Source: an uncultured Spirochaetia bacterium
Lineage (GTDB): Bacteria; Spirochaetota; Spirochaetia; Sphaerochaetales; Sphaerochaetaceae
Direction: 5' to 3'
Assembly (NCBI GenBank): GCA_905236385.1
Contig: CAJOOY010000042.1
Coordinates: forward strand, 1 to 49,483
DNA: 49,483 nt
Positions within the stretch are counted from its first letter, which is position 1. The number at the start of each line of letters is the position of its first letter. The notes under the pieces were generated by a model. It was not told where the DNA came from. It worked only from the letters and a program-made list of their open reading frames with translations, and ran no database searches. Positions 8,968 to 20,216 of this stretch are shown in pieces. The translations under genes and the position numbers were made by a program.

Positions 8968-9528
8968 ATGGCAAAAGGCTGGTACGCAGTACACACTTAT
9001 TCCGGTTACGAGCAGAAGATCGAGAGGCTTGTGCGCAGAATCATTGATACTGATTCTGACTTTGCTTCTGTATGTCTTGATGTAAAGGTTCCGTTTGAAA
9101 CCGTTATTGAGACTAAGGACGGAGTAAGAAAGGAATCCAAGCACAAGGTTCTTCCGGGTTATATTCTCGTTGAGCTGGATCTTCCTGAGGGAGATCAGTG
9201 GAAGAAGTACTGTGACCAGATTAAGGCTATTCAGGGAGTGACAGGTTTCTTAACTCCGACAAGGTCCTCCCGTCCTATCCCTCTTTCAAAAGAGGAAATG
9301 GACAATATTCTTCAGAAGACCGGAGAAATCAAGGCAGAGAAGGTCTTCAGACCTAAGCAGAACTTTGAACTTGGAGAAGTGGTCAGGATTACTGACGGTC
9401 CGTTCTCAGGTTTTACCGGTTCTATTGAAGAGATAAATACAGAGAGAGGAAGAATCAGAGTATCTGTTGAGATTTTCGGCAGACCAACTCCGGTTGAAAT
9501 TGAATTTTCTCAGGTTGAGAAGCTCTGA
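8968..9528 (+). CDS. nusG: Transcription termination/antitermination factor NusG
   Basis: Binds the RNA polymerase clamp to increase processivity and couples to Rho or to ribosomal S10; 186 residues. The N-terminal NGN domain opens with KGWYAVHTYSGYEQKIE and contains KVLPGYILVEL and a GVTGFLTP segment. The C-terminal KOW domain begins near residue 130 with FELGEVVRITDGPFSGFTGSIEEI. It is the usual partner of secE. The message continues through a leader of 191 bases into rplK. Confidence 0.97.
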   Translation: MAKGWYAVHTYSGYEQKIERLVRRIIDTDSDFASVCLDVKVPFETVIETKDGVRKESKHKVLPGYILVELDLPEGDQWKKYCDQIKAIQGVTGFLTPTRSSRPIPLSKEEMDNILQKTGEIKAEKVFRPKQNFELGEVVRITDGPFSGFTGSIEEINTERGRIRVSVEIFGRPTPVEIEFSQVEKL

Positions 9529-9536
9529 CAAAGAGC

Positions 9537-9573
9537 ACTTCTGCGTGAGTGAGCATTCAGCGCAGAAGTTTTA
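9537..9573 (+). terminator. Hairpin with short T-tract after nusG (possible attenuator)
   Basis: ACTTCTGCG (9537-9545) and CGCAGAAGT (9561-9569) form a perfect 9-bp stem with a 15-base loop, followed by a short TTTT run. It lies between nusG and the L1-stalk-like leader. The T-run is short, so partial termination or an RNA-processing site are both possible. Confidence 0.45.
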
Positions 9574-9604
9574 CATATGCTCATTGACATGTAACTACTC
9601 CTCT

Positions 9605-9685
9605 CCGTTGGTTTCAGCGGAAAGGTGGGAGCCTGATCGTATGACAGGCGTTATTACCAGCGTGCAGGTCTGAAATTTACCGCCA
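9605..9685 (+). promoter_or_regulatory. Probable L1-binding autoregulatory leader (23S L1-stalk mimic)
   Basis: Upstream of rplK-rplA the leader reads GGTGGGAGCC (9624-9633), a GCCTG/CAGGC stem (9631-9635 with 9645-9649), then GCAGGTCTGAAATTTACC (9664-9681 region). This resembles the bacterial 23S rRNA segment bound by L1, which from memory has GGUGGGAG followed about 45 bases later by ACCUUGAAAUACC. A small hairpin CCGTTG/CAGCGG (9605-9620) precedes it. L1 is known to repress its own operon at a site before rplK in E. coli. The resemblance is seen by eye and no alignment was run. Confidence 0.65.
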
Positions 9686-9719
9686 ACCCAGGCAAGGCTT
9701 GACACGTAAGGAGAAAAAA

Positions 9720-10151
9720 ATGGCAAAGAAAAAGGTGGCTGCAATTATCAAGTTGCAGTGTCCGGCACAGAAAGCTACGCCGGCACCTCCTATTGGCCCG
9801 GCTCTCGGACCTCATGGTGTAAGTGCCCCACAGTTTGTTCAGCAGTTCAATGACCGCACAAAGTCATATGAGGCTGGACTTGTAATCCCGGTTGTCATCA
9901 CAGTTTATGCTGACAAGACATTCTCATTTATTTTAAAGACTCCTCCTGCAGCAGTTCTCATCAAGAAGGCTCTTCATCTTGAGAAAGCAAGTGGTGTCCC
10001 AAATAAGGAGAAGGTTGGAACTCTCTCACAGGCTCAGCTTGAAGAGATTGCAAAGACCAAGATGCAGGATCTGAATGCTAACGATCTTGACGCTGCAAAG
10101 CGCATTATTGCTGGTACAGCCAGATCAATGGGCGTGGAGGTGGAAAAATGA
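9720..10151 (+). CDS. rplK: 50S ribosomal protein L11
   Basis: GTPase-centre protein of the large subunit, 143 residues, full length. The N-terminal domain has the proline-rich hinge [16 protein letters not shown], which contacts the thiostrepton site. The C-terminal RNA-binding domain ends in [11 protein letters not shown]. The ATG at 9720 has TAAGGAG just upstream; a start at 9699 would run through that site and is rejected. The stop overlaps the rplA start by 4 bp (ATGA), suggesting translational coupling. Confidence 0.97.
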   Translation: MAKKKVAAIIKLQCPAQKATPAPPIGPALGPHGVSAPQFVQQFNDRTKSYEAGLVIPVVITVYADKTFSFILKTPPAAVLIKKALHLEKASGVPNKEKVGTLSQAQLEEIAKTKMQDLNANDLDAAKRIIAGTARSMGVEVEK

Positions 10152-10828
10152 AGCACGGAAAGAAGTATCTTGAAGCAGCAGCAAAAGTTGACAAATCAAA
10201 GCTCTACAGCCTCGAAGATGCAGCTTCATTGGTAAAGGAAGTTGCCTTTGCTAAGTTCGATGAGACAGTCGAGCTCCACATTCATCTTACACTTAAGAAG
10301 AGCCAGAGCGTCAGAGACACAGTAGTTCTGCCTAACCAGTTCAGTGCAGAGAAGAGAATTCTCGTATTTGCAAAGGGTGACAAGGCTCAGGAAGCTTTGG
10401 ATGCCGGCGCAACATACGTTGGAGACAATGATCTCATTGAAAAGGTAAGAGGCGGATGGATGGACTTTGATGTAGCCGTCGCCACACCGGACATGATGAA
10501 GGACGTAGGACGTCTCGGTCCTATTCTCGGTAGAAGAGGCCTCATGCCTAACCCGAAGACACACACTGTTACTATGGATATTAAGGGCGCCCTTGCTGAG
10601 CTTAAGCAGGGAAGAACTGAGTTCCGCAGTGATAAGACTGGTGTTGTACACATGGCTGTCGGTAAGGTTTCTATGGAACCGGCTAAGGTTGCCGAGAACG
10701 CAAGTGTTGCAATCAAGGAAATTGTCAGGAAAAAGCCTGCAGATGCTAAGGGTGATTTTGTTCAGTCAATAGCTCTTTCTTCAACAATGGGTCCTGGTGT
10801 TCTGCTTGATGCAAAAGCAATTGTTTAA
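10148..10828 (+). CDS. rplA: 50S ribosomal protein L1
   Basis: Protein of the mobile L1 stalk that guides deacylated tRNA from the E site, 226 residues. RNA-binding domain I has [11 protein letters not shown] and, at its C-terminal return, GPVV-like and SSTMGPGV segments. Domain II has the [10 protein letters not shown] loop. L1 is also an expected translational repressor of the rplK-rplA message through the leader at 9605-9685. Coupled to rplK by a 4-bp overlap and 14 bp before rplJ. Confidence 0.97.
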   Translation: MKHGKKYLEAAAKVDKSKLYSLEDAASLVKEVAFAKFDETVELHIHLTLKKSQSVRDTVVLPNQFSAEKRILVFAKGDKAQEALDAGATYVGDNDLIEKVRGGWMDFDVAVATPDMMKDVGRLGPILGRRGLMPNPKTHTVTMDIKGALAELKQGRTEFRSDKTGVVHMAVGKVSMEPAKVAENASVAIKEIVRKKPADAKGDFVQSIALSSTMGPGVLLDAKAIV

Positions 10829-10842
10829 GTACGAGGTGAAGT

Positions 10843-11352
10843 ATGGATTATCAGACAAGAGTGAACGCAACAAAAGAAGATGCTGTAAAGCAGCTTAAAG
10901 AAGAGTTCGGTCAGTATTCAGGATTTATCTTCACTGACTACAGAGGTCTCACAGTCGCTCAGATTTCAGACCTCAGAAAGCAGCTCAGAACCAAGGAAGC
11001 TGCCTGCCGTGTTGTCAAGAACCGCTATGCAAAGATTGCATTTAAGGAGCTCGGACATGACGGTCTGGATGAACAGCTTGTTGGACCTACAGCTGTTATC
11101 ATGGGAAAGGACGCACACAATGAAGTGGCAAAGATTGTTGCAGATGCTGCAAAGGCTTCTGGAGACAAGCTGCAGATTCGTGGCGGACTTCTGGATGGAA
11201 ATTTCCTCGACAGTGAGGGTGTTATTGCTTTCAGTAAGCTCCCTGGCCGTCTGGATCTTATCAGCATGCTCATGGCAACCATGAAGGCACCGGTTCAGAA
11301 ACTCGCTGCTACATTGCTCGCCTACAAAGAGAAGCTGGAATCACAGAACTGA
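10843..11352 (+). CDS. rplJ: 50S ribosomal protein L10
   Basis: Base of the L7/L12 stalk, 169 residues. The N-terminal globular part contains FIFTDYRGLTVAQISDLRKQLR and VVKNRYAKIAF, both family-typical. The C-terminal helix that binds L7/L12 dimers has LISMLMATMKAPVQKLAATL. Only 14 bp separate it from rplA, so a large L10-type leader is unlikely unless it lies within rplA. Confidence 0.96.
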   Translation: MDYQTRVNATKEDAVKQLKEEFGQYSGFIFTDYRGLTVAQISDLRKQLRTKEAACRVVKNRYAKIAFKELGHDGLDEQLVGPTAVIMGKDAHNEVAKIVADAAKASGDKLQIRGGLLDGNFLDSEGVIAFSKLPGRLDLISMLMATMKAPVQKLAATLLAYKEKLESQN

Positions 11353-11418
11353 CGTTTTTAGTCTTCAAGTAACCTGCTATAAACGTTTTAAAAAAATTAT
11401 TTTTAAGGAGAAGATAAT

Positions 11419-11802
11419 ATGGCTACAGTAACAAAAGACGATATTCTCGAGACTATCGCTAACATGTCTGTAATGGAAGTTGCAGACCTCATCAAGGCTA
11501 TGGAAGAAAAGTTCGGCGTTACAGCTGCTGCTGCAGTTGTTGCCGGTCCTGCCGCCGGTGCTGCTCCTGCTGAAGAAGTAGAAGAGAAGACAGAGTTTGA
11601 TGTTATCCTCAAGAGCTTTGATCCTGCAAAGAAGATTGCTGCCATTAAGGCTGTCAGGGCATGTGTTCCTGAGCTCGGTCTTAAGGAAGCTAAGGAACTT
11701 GTTGAAGCTGGCGGAAAGGTCAAGGAAGGTGTTTCCAAGGCTGATGCTGCTGATATCAAGTCCAAGCTTGAAGCAGAAGGCTGCGTAGTCGAAGTTAAAT
11801 AA
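11419..11802 (+). CDS. rplL: 50S ribosomal protein L7/L12
   Basis: Multicopy stalk protein that recruits translation GTPases, 127 residues. The N-terminal dimerisation helices come first, followed by an alanine-rich hinge ([18 protein letters not shown]) near residues 35-52. The C-terminal factor-binding domain has [32 protein letters not shown] precedes the ATG. The 66-bp gap after rplJ includes a weak ACGTTT/AAACGT inverted repeat (11352-11357, 11381-11386). Confidence 0.97.
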   Translation: MATVTKDDILETIANMSVMEVADLIKAMEEKFGVTAAAAVVAGPAAGAAPAEEVEEKTEFDVILKSFDPAKKIAAIKAVRACVPELGLKEAKELVEAGGKVKEGVSKADAADIKSKLEAEGCVVEVK

Positions 11803-11817
11803 TCGTGTAAACTGATC

Positions 11818-11852
11818 AATCCTCCTGGCCTGTTTCTGGGCTCAGGGGGATT
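11818..11852 (+). terminator. Partial attenuator hairpin between rplL and rpoB
   Basis: AATCCTCCTGG pairs with the CTCAGGGGGATT side over about 11 bp, including G-U pairs, with a loop near TGTTTCT. The following TTTGTCG is not a full T-tract, so strong termination is unlikely. Many bacteria have a leaky attenuator or processing site here that sets the ratio of L7/L12 to RNA polymerase. Confidence 0.5.
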
Positions 11853-11887
11853 TGTCGCTATTTTACCTTAATCTGATGGGGGCAAAC

Positions 11888-14800
11888 ATGGTTGCTGAAA
11901 GCAAACCTATAAACAGGATTTATCTGGGAACTGACTTTGAAGAAGTATGTGAGTTGCCAGACCTGATCGGAATCCAGAAGAACTCATACGAATCATTCCT
12001 TCAGAGTGAAAAACTCCTCAAGGGTGAGCCGCTTGATCCTAACCAAGGTCTTGAAGAAGTCTTCAGGACTATTTTCCCAATTGAGGGACCTAACGGTGAA
12101 ATGACTCTCTCTTACGAGTCATACTCTTTGGATTTTGACAACATAAAATACAATGAAGTCGATTGCAAAAAGAAAGGACGCACATACAGTGTCCCTCTCA
12201 AGGCCGTCATAAGCCTCGCCCTGTCAGCAAATGACGAACTGAGAGAAAAAGAAATCTTCCTCGGAGATATTCCTCTTATGACAGAACGCGGTACCTTCAT
12301 CATCAACGGTGCCGAAAGAGTTGTTGTCAGCCAGATTCATAGATCTCCAGGTGTTATTTTCTCATACGAGAAGAGTACCGGTTCAAGCGAGAAGGATAAG
12401 TCTGTATATTCATCAAGAATCATTCCGTACAGAGGATCCTGGCTTGAGTTTGAAATTGATGAAAAAAAGCATGTTATAGCTGCCAAGATTGACAGAAAGA
12501 AGAGGATTCTCGGAACTCTCTTCCTCAGAGCTATCGGCTATAACACACGTGAAAAGATAATTGCCGCATTCTACAAGACAAAAACAGTTGAAGTTAAAGA
12601 CAACAACGAGACAAAAGAGATTCTTGAAGGTCAGTACCCTGCAAAAGATATCTTTGTAGATGTTGAAGAAGGCGGAAAGACCGAAAAGATTAAAGAATTC
12701 CAGGCAGGAAGCAAGCTTCTTCTTGCAGATGTTGAGCGTCTTATTGAGAGAGGCATCAAGGAGATTGAGATAGTGGATATGGATGCTGAGAACTCTCTGC
12801 ACTCAGACATGATTCTCAACTGCTTTGCAATGGAAGAAGCAAAGTACACCCGTCCTGAGATCAGTGACGAGCCAACTAAGGAAGATGTTCTTACAAGCAT
12901 CTACGCTGTCCTTATGCCAGGCGAGATTATTACTGTTGAACGCGGTGAAAGAGAACTGAATGATATGTTCTTCTCACAGCGCAGGTATGATCTTGGTGCC
13001 GTTGGAAGATACAAGCTTCACAAGAAGTTCCAGAGTGGAGATGAGGATGAGACATTTGATGAGAATCAGACCACTCTCACTCCGCAGGATATTGTGAACA
13101 CCATGAATTACCTTATTAAGGTTTACATTCATGAAGAGAACACGGACGATATTGACCATCTTGGAAACCGTCGTGTCAGATGCGTTGGAGAGCTTCTCCA
13201 GCAGCAGCTCAAGGCAGCTTTCTCCCGCATGGAGAGAACAGCCAGAGAGAGAATGAACACAACTCAGGAAGACCAGAAGCTTTCACAGAGACCGCAGGAC
13301 CTTATCTCCAACAAGCCGATTGTTGCAGCTATTAAGGACTTCTTTGCTTCTTCTCAGTTCTCTCAGTTCATGGACCAGATTAACCCTCTGGCAGAGCTGA
13401 CACACAAGAGAAGACTTACAGCTCTCGGTAACGGTGGTCTTAACCGTGACCGTGCAGGCTTTGAGGTCAGAGACGTTCACTACACTCACTACGGAAGAAT
13501 GTGTCCGATTGAGACTCCTGAAGGTCCGAACATCGGTCTTATTGTTTCTCTTGCAAACTATACTCTTATTAACAAGTACGGTTTCCTCGTAAGCCCATAC
13601 AGAAAGGTCAAAGACGGAATTGTAACTAAGGAAGTCAGATACCTGGATGCTAACGATGAAGAGAAGTTCTTTATTGCTCAGGCAAACGCCAAACTGAACA
13701 AGGATGGCACCTTTGCTGAGGATGATATTCCTGTAAGAAACAAGGGAGACTACACAACCCGCCGTGCCGGAGACCCGGAAATCAAATACATGGATGTTTC
13801 TCCGAAACAGGTAGTTTCTGTTGCTGCTTCTCTTATTCCGTTCCTTGAGCATGACGACGCAAACCGCGCCCTCATGGGTTCAAACATGCAGCGCCAGGCC
13901 GTTCCTCTTGTATTCCCGGAGACTCCGAGAGTTGGAACAGGTATGGAGCAGAAGACGGCCTATGACTCAGGTGTTCTTATCAAGTCCAAGAACGCAGGTG
14001 TTGTTGTCTATGTTTCTGCAGTGGATATTGTTGTTGCACCTGAGACTCATACTGTTCTTGAGATAGATGGCTACACTCCGACTGTTGCCTTTGGAGATAG
14101 AGTTGAGAAATCAACTGTTGTTGCAAAGGGTCCTAGCACAATCAAAGCCGGTGTAGACGGTGTGGTTGTCCATGTATCAAATTCTCTTATAGATATAGTT
14201 CCGGATTCAGAGATTGTTACTCAGGAGCTTCCTTCAAAGACAAGTGACTACGAGAGAACAGTCTGTGTAACACCAGGAAAGCTTATTTCTGAGAAGGATC
14301 TGATTGCTACAGACATAAAGGAGAAGGCTGACAGACTCAGAGCTCCGGAGAAGAAGGAGATAAAAGCTCTTGCTACCGGATACATCCTCTCTGTCTCTCC
14401 AAACGCTGTTGTAATTGCTAAGACAGACAGATACAAGGTCCAGAAGTACCAGAGAACAAACAACGACACTTGTTTTACTCAGACACCTATTGTCAAGTAC
14501 GGCCAGAAGGTAGGATCTGGGGACGTGATTGCTGACGGACCGGCAACGGACCGTGGAGAGCTTGCTCTTGGTAGAAACATTCTTGTCGGTTTTGTCCCAT
14601 GGAATGGTTACAACTACGAAGATGCTGTTCTTATCTCCGAGAAGGTTGTCAAGGAAGATATCTACACATCTATCCATATCAAGGAATTCTCAATTGATAT
14701 CCGTGAAACAAAGCTCGGACCTGAGCGCCTTACAAAGGATATTCCGAATATAGGTGAGAACATGACAAAGCACCTTGATGAGGAAGGTATTGTAAATATC

Positions 14801-15811
14801 GGTACCATGGTACACCCGGGACACATCCTTGTCGGCAAGGTGACTCCGAAGAGTGAGAGCGACACAACTCCTGAGTTCAAGCTTCTCAACTCAATCTTCG
14901 GCGAAAAGGCCAAGGAAGTGAGAGATACTTCCCTTAAGGTCCCACACGGAACAGAGGGAATAGTCATTGACGTCCAGAGAATGAAGAAAGCTGATAACGA
15001 CGAGCTTCAGACAGGCGTTGAAGAGACCATTAAGGTCCTGATTGCCACAAAGAGAAAGCTTCGCCAGGGCGATAAGATGGCTGGTCGTCACGGAAACAAG
15101 GGTGTTGTTTCAAGAATTCTTCCTATTGAAGATATGCCGTTCATGGAAGACGGTACACCGCTGGATGTCTGTCTTAACCCACTCGGCGTTCCTTCACGAA
15201 TGAATATTGGTCAGCTTATGGAAACCCAGCTCGGTTGGGCCGCTGTCAAACTTGATGAGTGGTACTCAACTCCGGTCTTCCAGAGTGCTGAAATGGATCA
15301 GATTGAAAAGAAATGTGTTGAAGCAGGTCTTCCGGCAAACGCAAAGGTTACTCTTTACGATGGAAGAACAGGTGTTCCGTTTGTCAATCCTGTTTTCTGC
15401 GGATACATTTACTATCTGAAGCTGCACCATCTTGTTGATGACAAGATGCATGCAAGAAGTACAGGTCCTTACTCACTGGTTACCCAGCAGCCTCTTGGCG
15501 GTAAGGCACAGTTCGGCGGACAGAGACTTGGAGAAATGGAAGTCTGGGCTCTCGAGGCTTACGGTGCTGCAAACACACTGCAGGAACTGTTGACAATCAA
15601 GAGTGATGACATGAACGGAAGAGTCAAGATTTACGAAAGCATTGTCAAGGGTGAGCCATCTATCAATGCTGGTATGCCTGAGGCCTTCAACGTTCTCATG
15701 CAGGAAATCAGAGGACTTGCACTGGATATGAGTATCTATGATTCAAAGGGTAAACAGGTTGCTCTCACAGAGAGAGACGACGAGATTATCAGGAAAAAGG
15801 GTCAGAACTGA
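11888..15811 (+). CDS. rpoB: DNA-directed RNA polymerase subunit beta
   Basis: Large catalytic-core subunit, 1307 residues. The start at 11888 follows a G-rich site and gives the usual opening; an ATG at 11852 lies inside the attenuator hairpin and is rejected. The rifampicin-pocket segment at about residues 487-530 reads [21 protein letters not shown]. The residue matching E. coli Ser531 is Thr511 here (codon ACA, 13418-13420). The C-terminal part contains [13 protein letters not shown] and the [21 protein letters not shown] region that contacts beta-prime. It lies 85 bp after rplL and 16 bp before rpoC. Confidence 0.98.
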   Translation: MVAESKPINRIYLGTDFEEVCELPDLIGIQKNSYESFLQSEKLLKGEPLDPNQGLEEVFRTIFPIEGPNGEMTLSYESYSLDFDNIKYNEVDCKKKGRTYSVPLKAVISLALSANDELREKEIFLGDIPLMTERGTFIINGAERVVVSQIHRSPGVIFSYEKSTGSSEKDKSVYSSRIIPYRGSWLEFEIDEKKHVIAAKIDRKKRILGTLFLRAIGYNTREKIIAAFYKTKTVEVKDNNETKEILEGQYPAKDIFVDVEEGGKTEKIKEFQAGSKLLLADVERLIERGIKEIEIVDMDAENSLHSDMILNCFAMEEAKYTRPEISDEPTKEDVLTSIYAVLMPGEIITVERGERELNDMFFSQRRYDLGAVGRYKLHKKFQSGDEDETFDENQTTLTPQDIVNTMNYLIKVYIHEENTDDIDHLGNRRVRCVGELLQQQLKAAFSRMERTARERMNTTQEDQKLSQRPQDLISNKPIVAAIKDFFASSQFSQFMDQINPLAELTHKRRLTALGNGGLNRDRAGFEVRDVHYTHYGRMCPIETPEGPNIGLIVSLANYTLINKYGFLVSPYRKVKDGIVTKEVRYLDANDEEKFFIAQANAKLNKDGTFAEDDIPVRNKGDYTTRRAGDPEIKYMDVSPKQVVSVAASLIPFLEHDDANRALMGSNMQRQAVPLVFPETPRVGTGMEQKTAYDSGVLIKSKNAGVVVYVSAVDIVVAPETHTVLEIDGYTPTVAFGDRVEKSTVVAKGPSTIKAGVDGVVVHVSNSLIDIVPDSEIVTQELPSKTSDYERTVCVTPGKLISEKDLIATDIKEKADRLRAPEKKEIKALATGYILSVSPNAVVIAKTDRYKVQKYQRTNNDTCFTQTPIVKYGQKVGSGDVIADGPATDRGELALGRNILVGFVPWNGYNYEDAVLISEKVVKEDIYTSIHIKEFSIDIRETKLGPERLTKDIPNIGENMTKHLDEEGIVNIGTMVHPGHILVGKVTPKSESDTTPEFKLLNSIFGEKAKEVRDTSLKVPHGTEGIVIDVQRMKKADNDELQTGVEETIKVLIATKRKLRQGDKMAGRHGNKGVVSRILPIEDMPFMEDGTPLDVCLNPLGVPSRMNIGQLMETQLGWAAVKLDEWYSTPVFQSAEMDQIEKKCVEAGLPANAKVTLYDGRTGVPFVNPVFCGYIYYLKLHHLVDDKMHARSTGPYSLVTQQPLGGKAQFGGQRLGEMEVWALEAYGAANTLQELLTIKSDDMNGRVKIYESIVKGEPSINAGMPEAFNVLMQEIRGLALDMSIYDSKGKQVALTERDDEIIRKKGQN

Positions 15812-15827
15812 CAGGAGGAGCTAGGAA

Positions 15828-18800
15828 ATGAAAGAAATTCAGGATTTCGATAGTGTAATGATAAAACTGGCATCTCCGGAGCAGATCAGAGCCTGGTCCT
15901 ACGGTGAAGTCAAAAAGCCGGAAACAATCAACTACAGAACCCTCAGACCGGAAAGAGAAGGTCTGTTCTGTGAGAAGATTTTCGGTACCACAAAAGAGTG
16001 GGAATGCTACTGCGGAAAGTTCAAGAGCATCCGTTACAAGGGTGTTATCTGTGACCGCTGTGGTGTTGAAGTAACCAACGTTAAAGTGCGTAGAGAGAGA
16101 ATGGGTCATATCAACCTTGCTTCTCCGGTATCTCATATCTGGTACTACAGAAGTGTCCCTTCACGCATTGGATACCTTCTCGACCTTGGAAGAAACGCAC
16201 TCCAGAGCGTCCTCTACTACGAGAAGTATATAGTGATCAACCCCGGTGAGGAGAACAGGGGCAAGCTGATTGAGATAGGTCCGGATAAGACTATTGAACT
16301 TAAGCAGATGCAGCTTCTCACAGAGGAAGAGTATATCAGGCTCAGAGAGAAGATTGGAGATACATTCACAGCTGGAATGGGTGCTGAGGCTATCAGAACC
16401 CTTCTTGCAGGACTGGATCTTCAGGCCATCTCCGAAGATCTCAGAAGAAAGATGAGAGAGAAGGGAGATAAGGCTGATAAGAAGCTTCTCAAGAGAATTG
16501 AAGTTGTTGACAACTTCCTTGCAAGTGAGAACCGCCCTGAGTGGATGATTCTTACAGTTATTCCTGTTATTCCACCGGATCTCAGACCTATGGTTCAGCT
16601 TGACGGCGGCAGGTTTGCAACCAGTGACCTCAACGACCTCTACAGAAGAGTTATTAACAGAAACAACCGTCTGCAGCGCCTGATTAACCTCCACGCTCCT
16701 GATATTATTGTCAGAAACGAGAAGAGAATGCTTCAGGAAGCAGTAGACGCACTCTTTGACAACAGCAAGCGCAAGCGCGGTGCAGTCAAGGGCGCAAACA
16801 GCAGACCTCTCAAGTCTCTTTCAGACATGCTCAAGGGTAAGCAGGGAAGATTCAGACAGAACCTTCTTGGTAAGCGTGTTGACTACTCCGGCCGTTCAGT
16901 TATTGTTGTAGGCCCAGAGCTCAGGATCCACCAGTGCGGTCTTCCGTCAAAGATGGCTCTCGAGCTTTACAAGCCGTTCCTTATGAAGAAGCTTGTCCAT
17001 AACGGAGTTGCTTCAAACGTTAAAAAGGCCAAGACAATTGTTGAGCAGGAAAGCCCGGAAGTCTGGGCAGTACTTGATGAGGTTGTAAAAGAGCATCCGG
17101 TCATGCTCAACAGAGCTCCTACTCTTCACAGACTCGGTATTCAGGCCTTTGAGCCGGTCCTCGTAGACGGAAAAGCTATTAAGCTCCATCCTCTTGTATG
17201 TAGAGCATTCAATGCTGACTTTGATGGTGACCAGATGGCTGTTCACGTACCATTGACTCAGGCTGCTCAGCTTGAGTGCTGGACCCTCATGCTCTCTGCT
17301 ACAAACCTTCTTGACCCGGCAAACGGTAAGCCGATTGTCTATCCTTCACAGGATATGGTTCTTGGTATTAACTACCTTACAAGAGCCAAGGATAAGGACA
17401 AGGGAGAAGGCAGATACTACGACAATATTGATGAAATCCAGATGGCTATTGAGAACAATGTTCTCTCTTACAATGCAAAGATCGGTTACACCCTTCCAAG
17501 TGGTAAGAGATACACCTTCCCAAGAGACCCGGAGGATTACACAACAGCAGGAAGACTTCTTTTTGCAGATGCACTTCCAAAGGTAAACGGAATCAGCTTT
17601 GAGAAGGACATGAACAAGTGCTTTGGTGATAAGGGCCTGAAGAAGCTCATTGAGCAGGCTCTTAAGAACGATAGCAACTCTGTTGTATGTAAGCTTGCAG
17701 ATGCAATCAAGGACGTTGGTTATAAGTACGCAACAGTTTTCGGAGCGACAATCGGTCTTTCCGACATGATTATTCCGGAGACAAAGAAAGAGATAATTGA
17801 AGCTGCAAACAGAAAGCAGGCTGAAGTTCTGGATCAGTACCATCACGGTCAGATTTCTCAGGAAGAGCGCTATAACACCTTGATCAGTACATGGTCACAG
17901 GCCAACGAAGATCTGGCTGATAGACTCATGGAAGACATGAAGAAGAGCCAGAACGGCTTTAACCCGCTGTTCCTCATGGCAGACTCCGGAGCTAGAGGAT
18001 CCAAGACTCAGATCAGACAGCTCGGTGGTATGCGTGGTCTTATGGCTAAGCCGAACGGAGATATCATTGAATTCCCGATCAAGTCAAACTTCAAGGAAGG
18101 ACTTTCAATCATTGAATTCTTCATCTCCACAAACGGAGCCAGAAAAGGTCTTTCAGATACTGCTCTCAAGACAGCTGAAGCTGGTTATTTGACAAGAAGA
18201 CTTGTAGATATTTCCCAGGATGTTGTTGTAAACGAAGAAGACTGTGGAACAATCAACGGTATTGAGAGAACAGCAATCAAGGACGGAGATGATATAGTTG
18301 CTTCTCTTTCCGAGAGAATTACTGGTCACTATACCCTTGAAAACGTACTTGATCCGAAGACCGGAGAGGTTATTGTTCCAATTGATCATGAGATTACAGA
18401 TGACGAGGCTAAGGCTATTGAGGCTGCAGGAGTTGAGAAGGTTCTGGTAAGATACGTTCTCACATGTGAGGCCAAGCATGGTGTATGCCGCAAGTGTTAC
18501 GGCAGGAACCTTGCAACCAACCGCCCAGTTGCAGTTGGAGAAGCTGTTGGTATTATTGCTGCTCAGTCAATCGGTCAGCCGGGTACCCAGCTTACCATGA
18601 GAACCTTCCACGTCGGTGGTACAGCTTCAACAAGTGCTGAGGCAAACAAGATTATCTTCAAGCACGGTATCAAGGTTGAGTCTGTTGAGGGAAATATTGT
18701 TACCCGTGAAGCAGATGACCAGACTGGTCTTCCAGAGGCCAGGATCTTTACAAGAAAGGGCAACCTCTTCTACAGAAGCTTTATTGATGAAAACGGAGAG

Positions 18801-20093
18801 ACCCTCGGTCCAGTTGAAAAGCTTACAGTCAGAGCCGGTTCCGAACTTCTTGTTGAGCCGGGCACACTTGTTCCTGCAAGCACACCAATAATTGAGTTTG
18901 ATCCGTTCAGTGAGCCGATTATCAGTGAAAGTGACGGTATCATTACCTTCCAGGACCTTGTTCTCGGAACAACCCTTATCAAGGAAGTCAACGAAGAGAC
19001 CGGTACAATTGGTTTCAGAGTTACTGACCATGTCATTGAATCAGCTGAGCCAGCCCTCCAGATCATTGGAGAAGACGGAACTGTATGTAAGGACGACAAG
19101 GGCAAGGAGATAACATACCTGCTCCCAGGTTCATCATACATCCTCGTCCAGGACGGCGAGATGGTTAAGAAAGGCCATGTAATTGCCAAGCTGCTCACAG
19201 CAGGTGCCAAGACTAAGGATATTACCGGTGGTCTTCCACGTGTCGGAGAGCTCTTCGAGGCTCGTAAGCCTAAGAATATGGCTGTTCTTGCTGCTGCTTC
19301 CGGTGAGGTTGAGTTTGGTAAGATTACAAAGGGTAAGAGAGAGATAGATGTCATTGATGACTTCGGCAGAGTCCACAAGCACATGATTCTTCTCGGCAAG
19401 CACATTCTTGTCAGAGACGGAGACCATGTTGAAGCTGGAGAGAGACTCTGCGATGGAAACATCAATCCACATGACATTCTCGCTATCAGCGGTGAAAACA
19501 AACTTCAGGAGTTCCTGCTTAATGAAGTTCAGGAAGTCTACAGACTGCAGGGTGTAGATATAAATGACAAGCACCTTGGAATAGTCGTAAGACAGATGCT
19601 CAGAAAGGTAGAAATTACCAGAGTAGGAGATACCCGCTTCATTCAGGGCCAGAAGGTTGATAAGTTCCGCTTCCACGAAGAGAACAACAGAGTCATGGCA
19701 GAAGGTGGTCAGGCGGCAGTTGCACGTCCGTGTCTGCTCGGTATTACCCATGCTTCTCTTTCAATTGACTCCTTTGTCAGTGCTGCTTCCTTCCAGGAGA
19801 CAACAAGGGTCCTTACAACTGCAGCTATTGCAGGAAGCAAGGACGAGCTTCGTGGCCTGAAAGAAAACGTAATAATCGGTCACCTAATTCCTGCTGGTAC
19901 AGGTATGAAGTGCTACCGCGATGTAAAGCTTGCTGATGAATCTCTGCTCAAGGTAAAGCTTGCTGAAGAGAAGATTTCAGCAAATGCAGCAGCCGAAGAG
20001 TTCAAGGAAGATTTTGAGAAGATAGCTGATATGAGTTATGAGGATGACTCTTTTGATGATTCTTCAGATCTATCTATGGACGAAGACGAGTGA
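15828..20093 (+). CDS. rpoC: DNA-directed RNA polymerase subunit beta-prime
   Basis: Catalytic subunit of 1421 residues, full length. The N-terminal zinc site reads CYCGK and CDRCG. The active-site NADFDGDQM motif binds magnesium with three aspartates. The bridge-helix and trigger-loop region is around [18 protein letters not shown] and RTFHVGG. The second zinc site has [13 protein letters not shown]. An acidic tail of about 25 residues ([17 protein letters not shown]) closes the protein. A strong AGGAGG ribosome-binding site precedes the ATG. Confidence 0.98.
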   Translation: MKEIQDFDSVMIKLASPEQIRAWSYGEVKKPETINYRTLRPEREGLFCEKIFGTTKEWECYCGKFKSIRYKGVICDRCGVEVTNVKVRRERMGHINLASPVSHIWYYRSVPSRIGYLLDLGRNALQSVLYYEKYIVINPGEENRGKLIEIGPDKTIELKQMQLLTEEEYIRLREKIGDTFTAGMGAEAIRTLLAGLDLQAISEDLRRKMREKGDKADKKLLKRIEVVDNFLASENRPEWMILTVIPVIPPDLRPMVQLDGGRFATSDLNDLYRRVINRNNRLQRLINLHAPDIIVRNEKRMLQEAVDALFDNSKRKRGAVKGANSRPLKSLSDMLKGKQGRFRQNLLGKRVDYSGRSVIVVGPELRIHQCGLPSKMALELYKPFLMKKLVHNGVASNVKKAKTIVEQESPEVWAVLDEVVKEHPVMLNRAPTLHRLGIQAFEPVLVDGKAIKLHPLVCRAFNADFDGDQMAVHVPLTQAAQLECWTLMLSATNLLDPANGKPIVYPSQDMVLGINYLTRAKDKDKGEGRYYDNIDEIQMAIENNVLSYNAKIGYTLPSGKRYTFPRDPEDYTTAGRLLFADALPKVNGISFEKDMNKCFGDKGLKKLIEQALKNDSNSVVCKLADAIKDVGYKYATVFGATIGLSDMIIPETKKEIIEAANRKQAEVLDQYHHGQISQEERYNTLISTWSQANEDLADRLMEDMKKSQNGFNPLFLMADSGARGSKTQIRQLGGMRGLMAKPNGDIIEFPIKSNFKEGLSIIEFFISTNGARKGLSDTALKTAEAGYLTRRLVDISQDVVVNEEDCGTINGIERTAIKDGDDIVASLSERITGHYTLENVLDPKTGEVIVPIDHEITDDEAKAIEAAGVEKVLVRYVLTCEAKHGVCRKCYGRNLATNRPVAVGEAVGIIAAQSIGQPGTQLTMRTFHVGGTASTSAEANKIIFKHGIKVESVEGNIVTREADDQTGLPEARIFTRKGNLFYRSFIDENGETLGPVEKLTVRAGSELLVEPGTLVPASTPIIEFDPFSEPIISESDGIITFQDLVLGTTLIKEVNEETGTIGFRVTDHVIESAEPALQIIGEDGTVCKDDKGKEITYLLPGSSYILVQDGEMVKKGHVIAKLLTAGAKTKDITGGLPRVGELFEARKPKNMAVLAAASGEVEFGKITKGKREIDVIDDFGRVHKHMILLGKHILVRDGDHVEAGERLCDGNINPHDILAISGENKLQEFLLNEVQEVYRLQGVDINDKHLGIVVRQMLRKVEITRVGDTRFIQGQKVDKFRFHEENNRVMAEGGQAAVARPCLLGITHASLSIDSFVSAASFQETTRVLTTAAIAGSKDELRGLKENVIIGHLIPAGTGMKCYRDVKLADESLLKVKLAEEKISANAAAEEFKEDFEKIADMSYEDDSFDDSSDLSMDEDE

Positions 20094-20132
20094 GATTGTT
20101 ATAATCCCACTCGCCTGTAAAATTTAAAAAAG

Positions 20133-20186
20133 CCGGCGTATGCCGGATAATATTGCGTATGCAGCAGATTTACACCTTAGAGTGTA
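20133..20186 (+). promoter_or_regulatory. Two small hairpins in the rpoC-rpsL leader
   Basis: CCGGC/GCCGG (20133-20146, loop GTAT) and TACAC/GTGTA (20171-20186) are perfect 5-bp stems in the 123-bp rpoC-rpsL gap. GCGTATGC recurs between them. They may act as a leaky attenuator or protein site, and neither has a convincing T-tract. Confidence 0.3.
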
Positions 20187-20216
20187 GCGTTGTATACGGT
20201 GAGGAGAGCATTTAAG

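Noticed and set aside
9584-9612. Promoter from the TTGACA at 9584 before rplK
   Set aside because: No -10 box is found at 16-18 bases, and the sequence belongs to the leader.
11852-11887. rpoB start at 11852
   Set aside because: It lies at the base of the rplL-rpoB hairpin, lacks a ribosome-binding site, and 11888 matches the family start.
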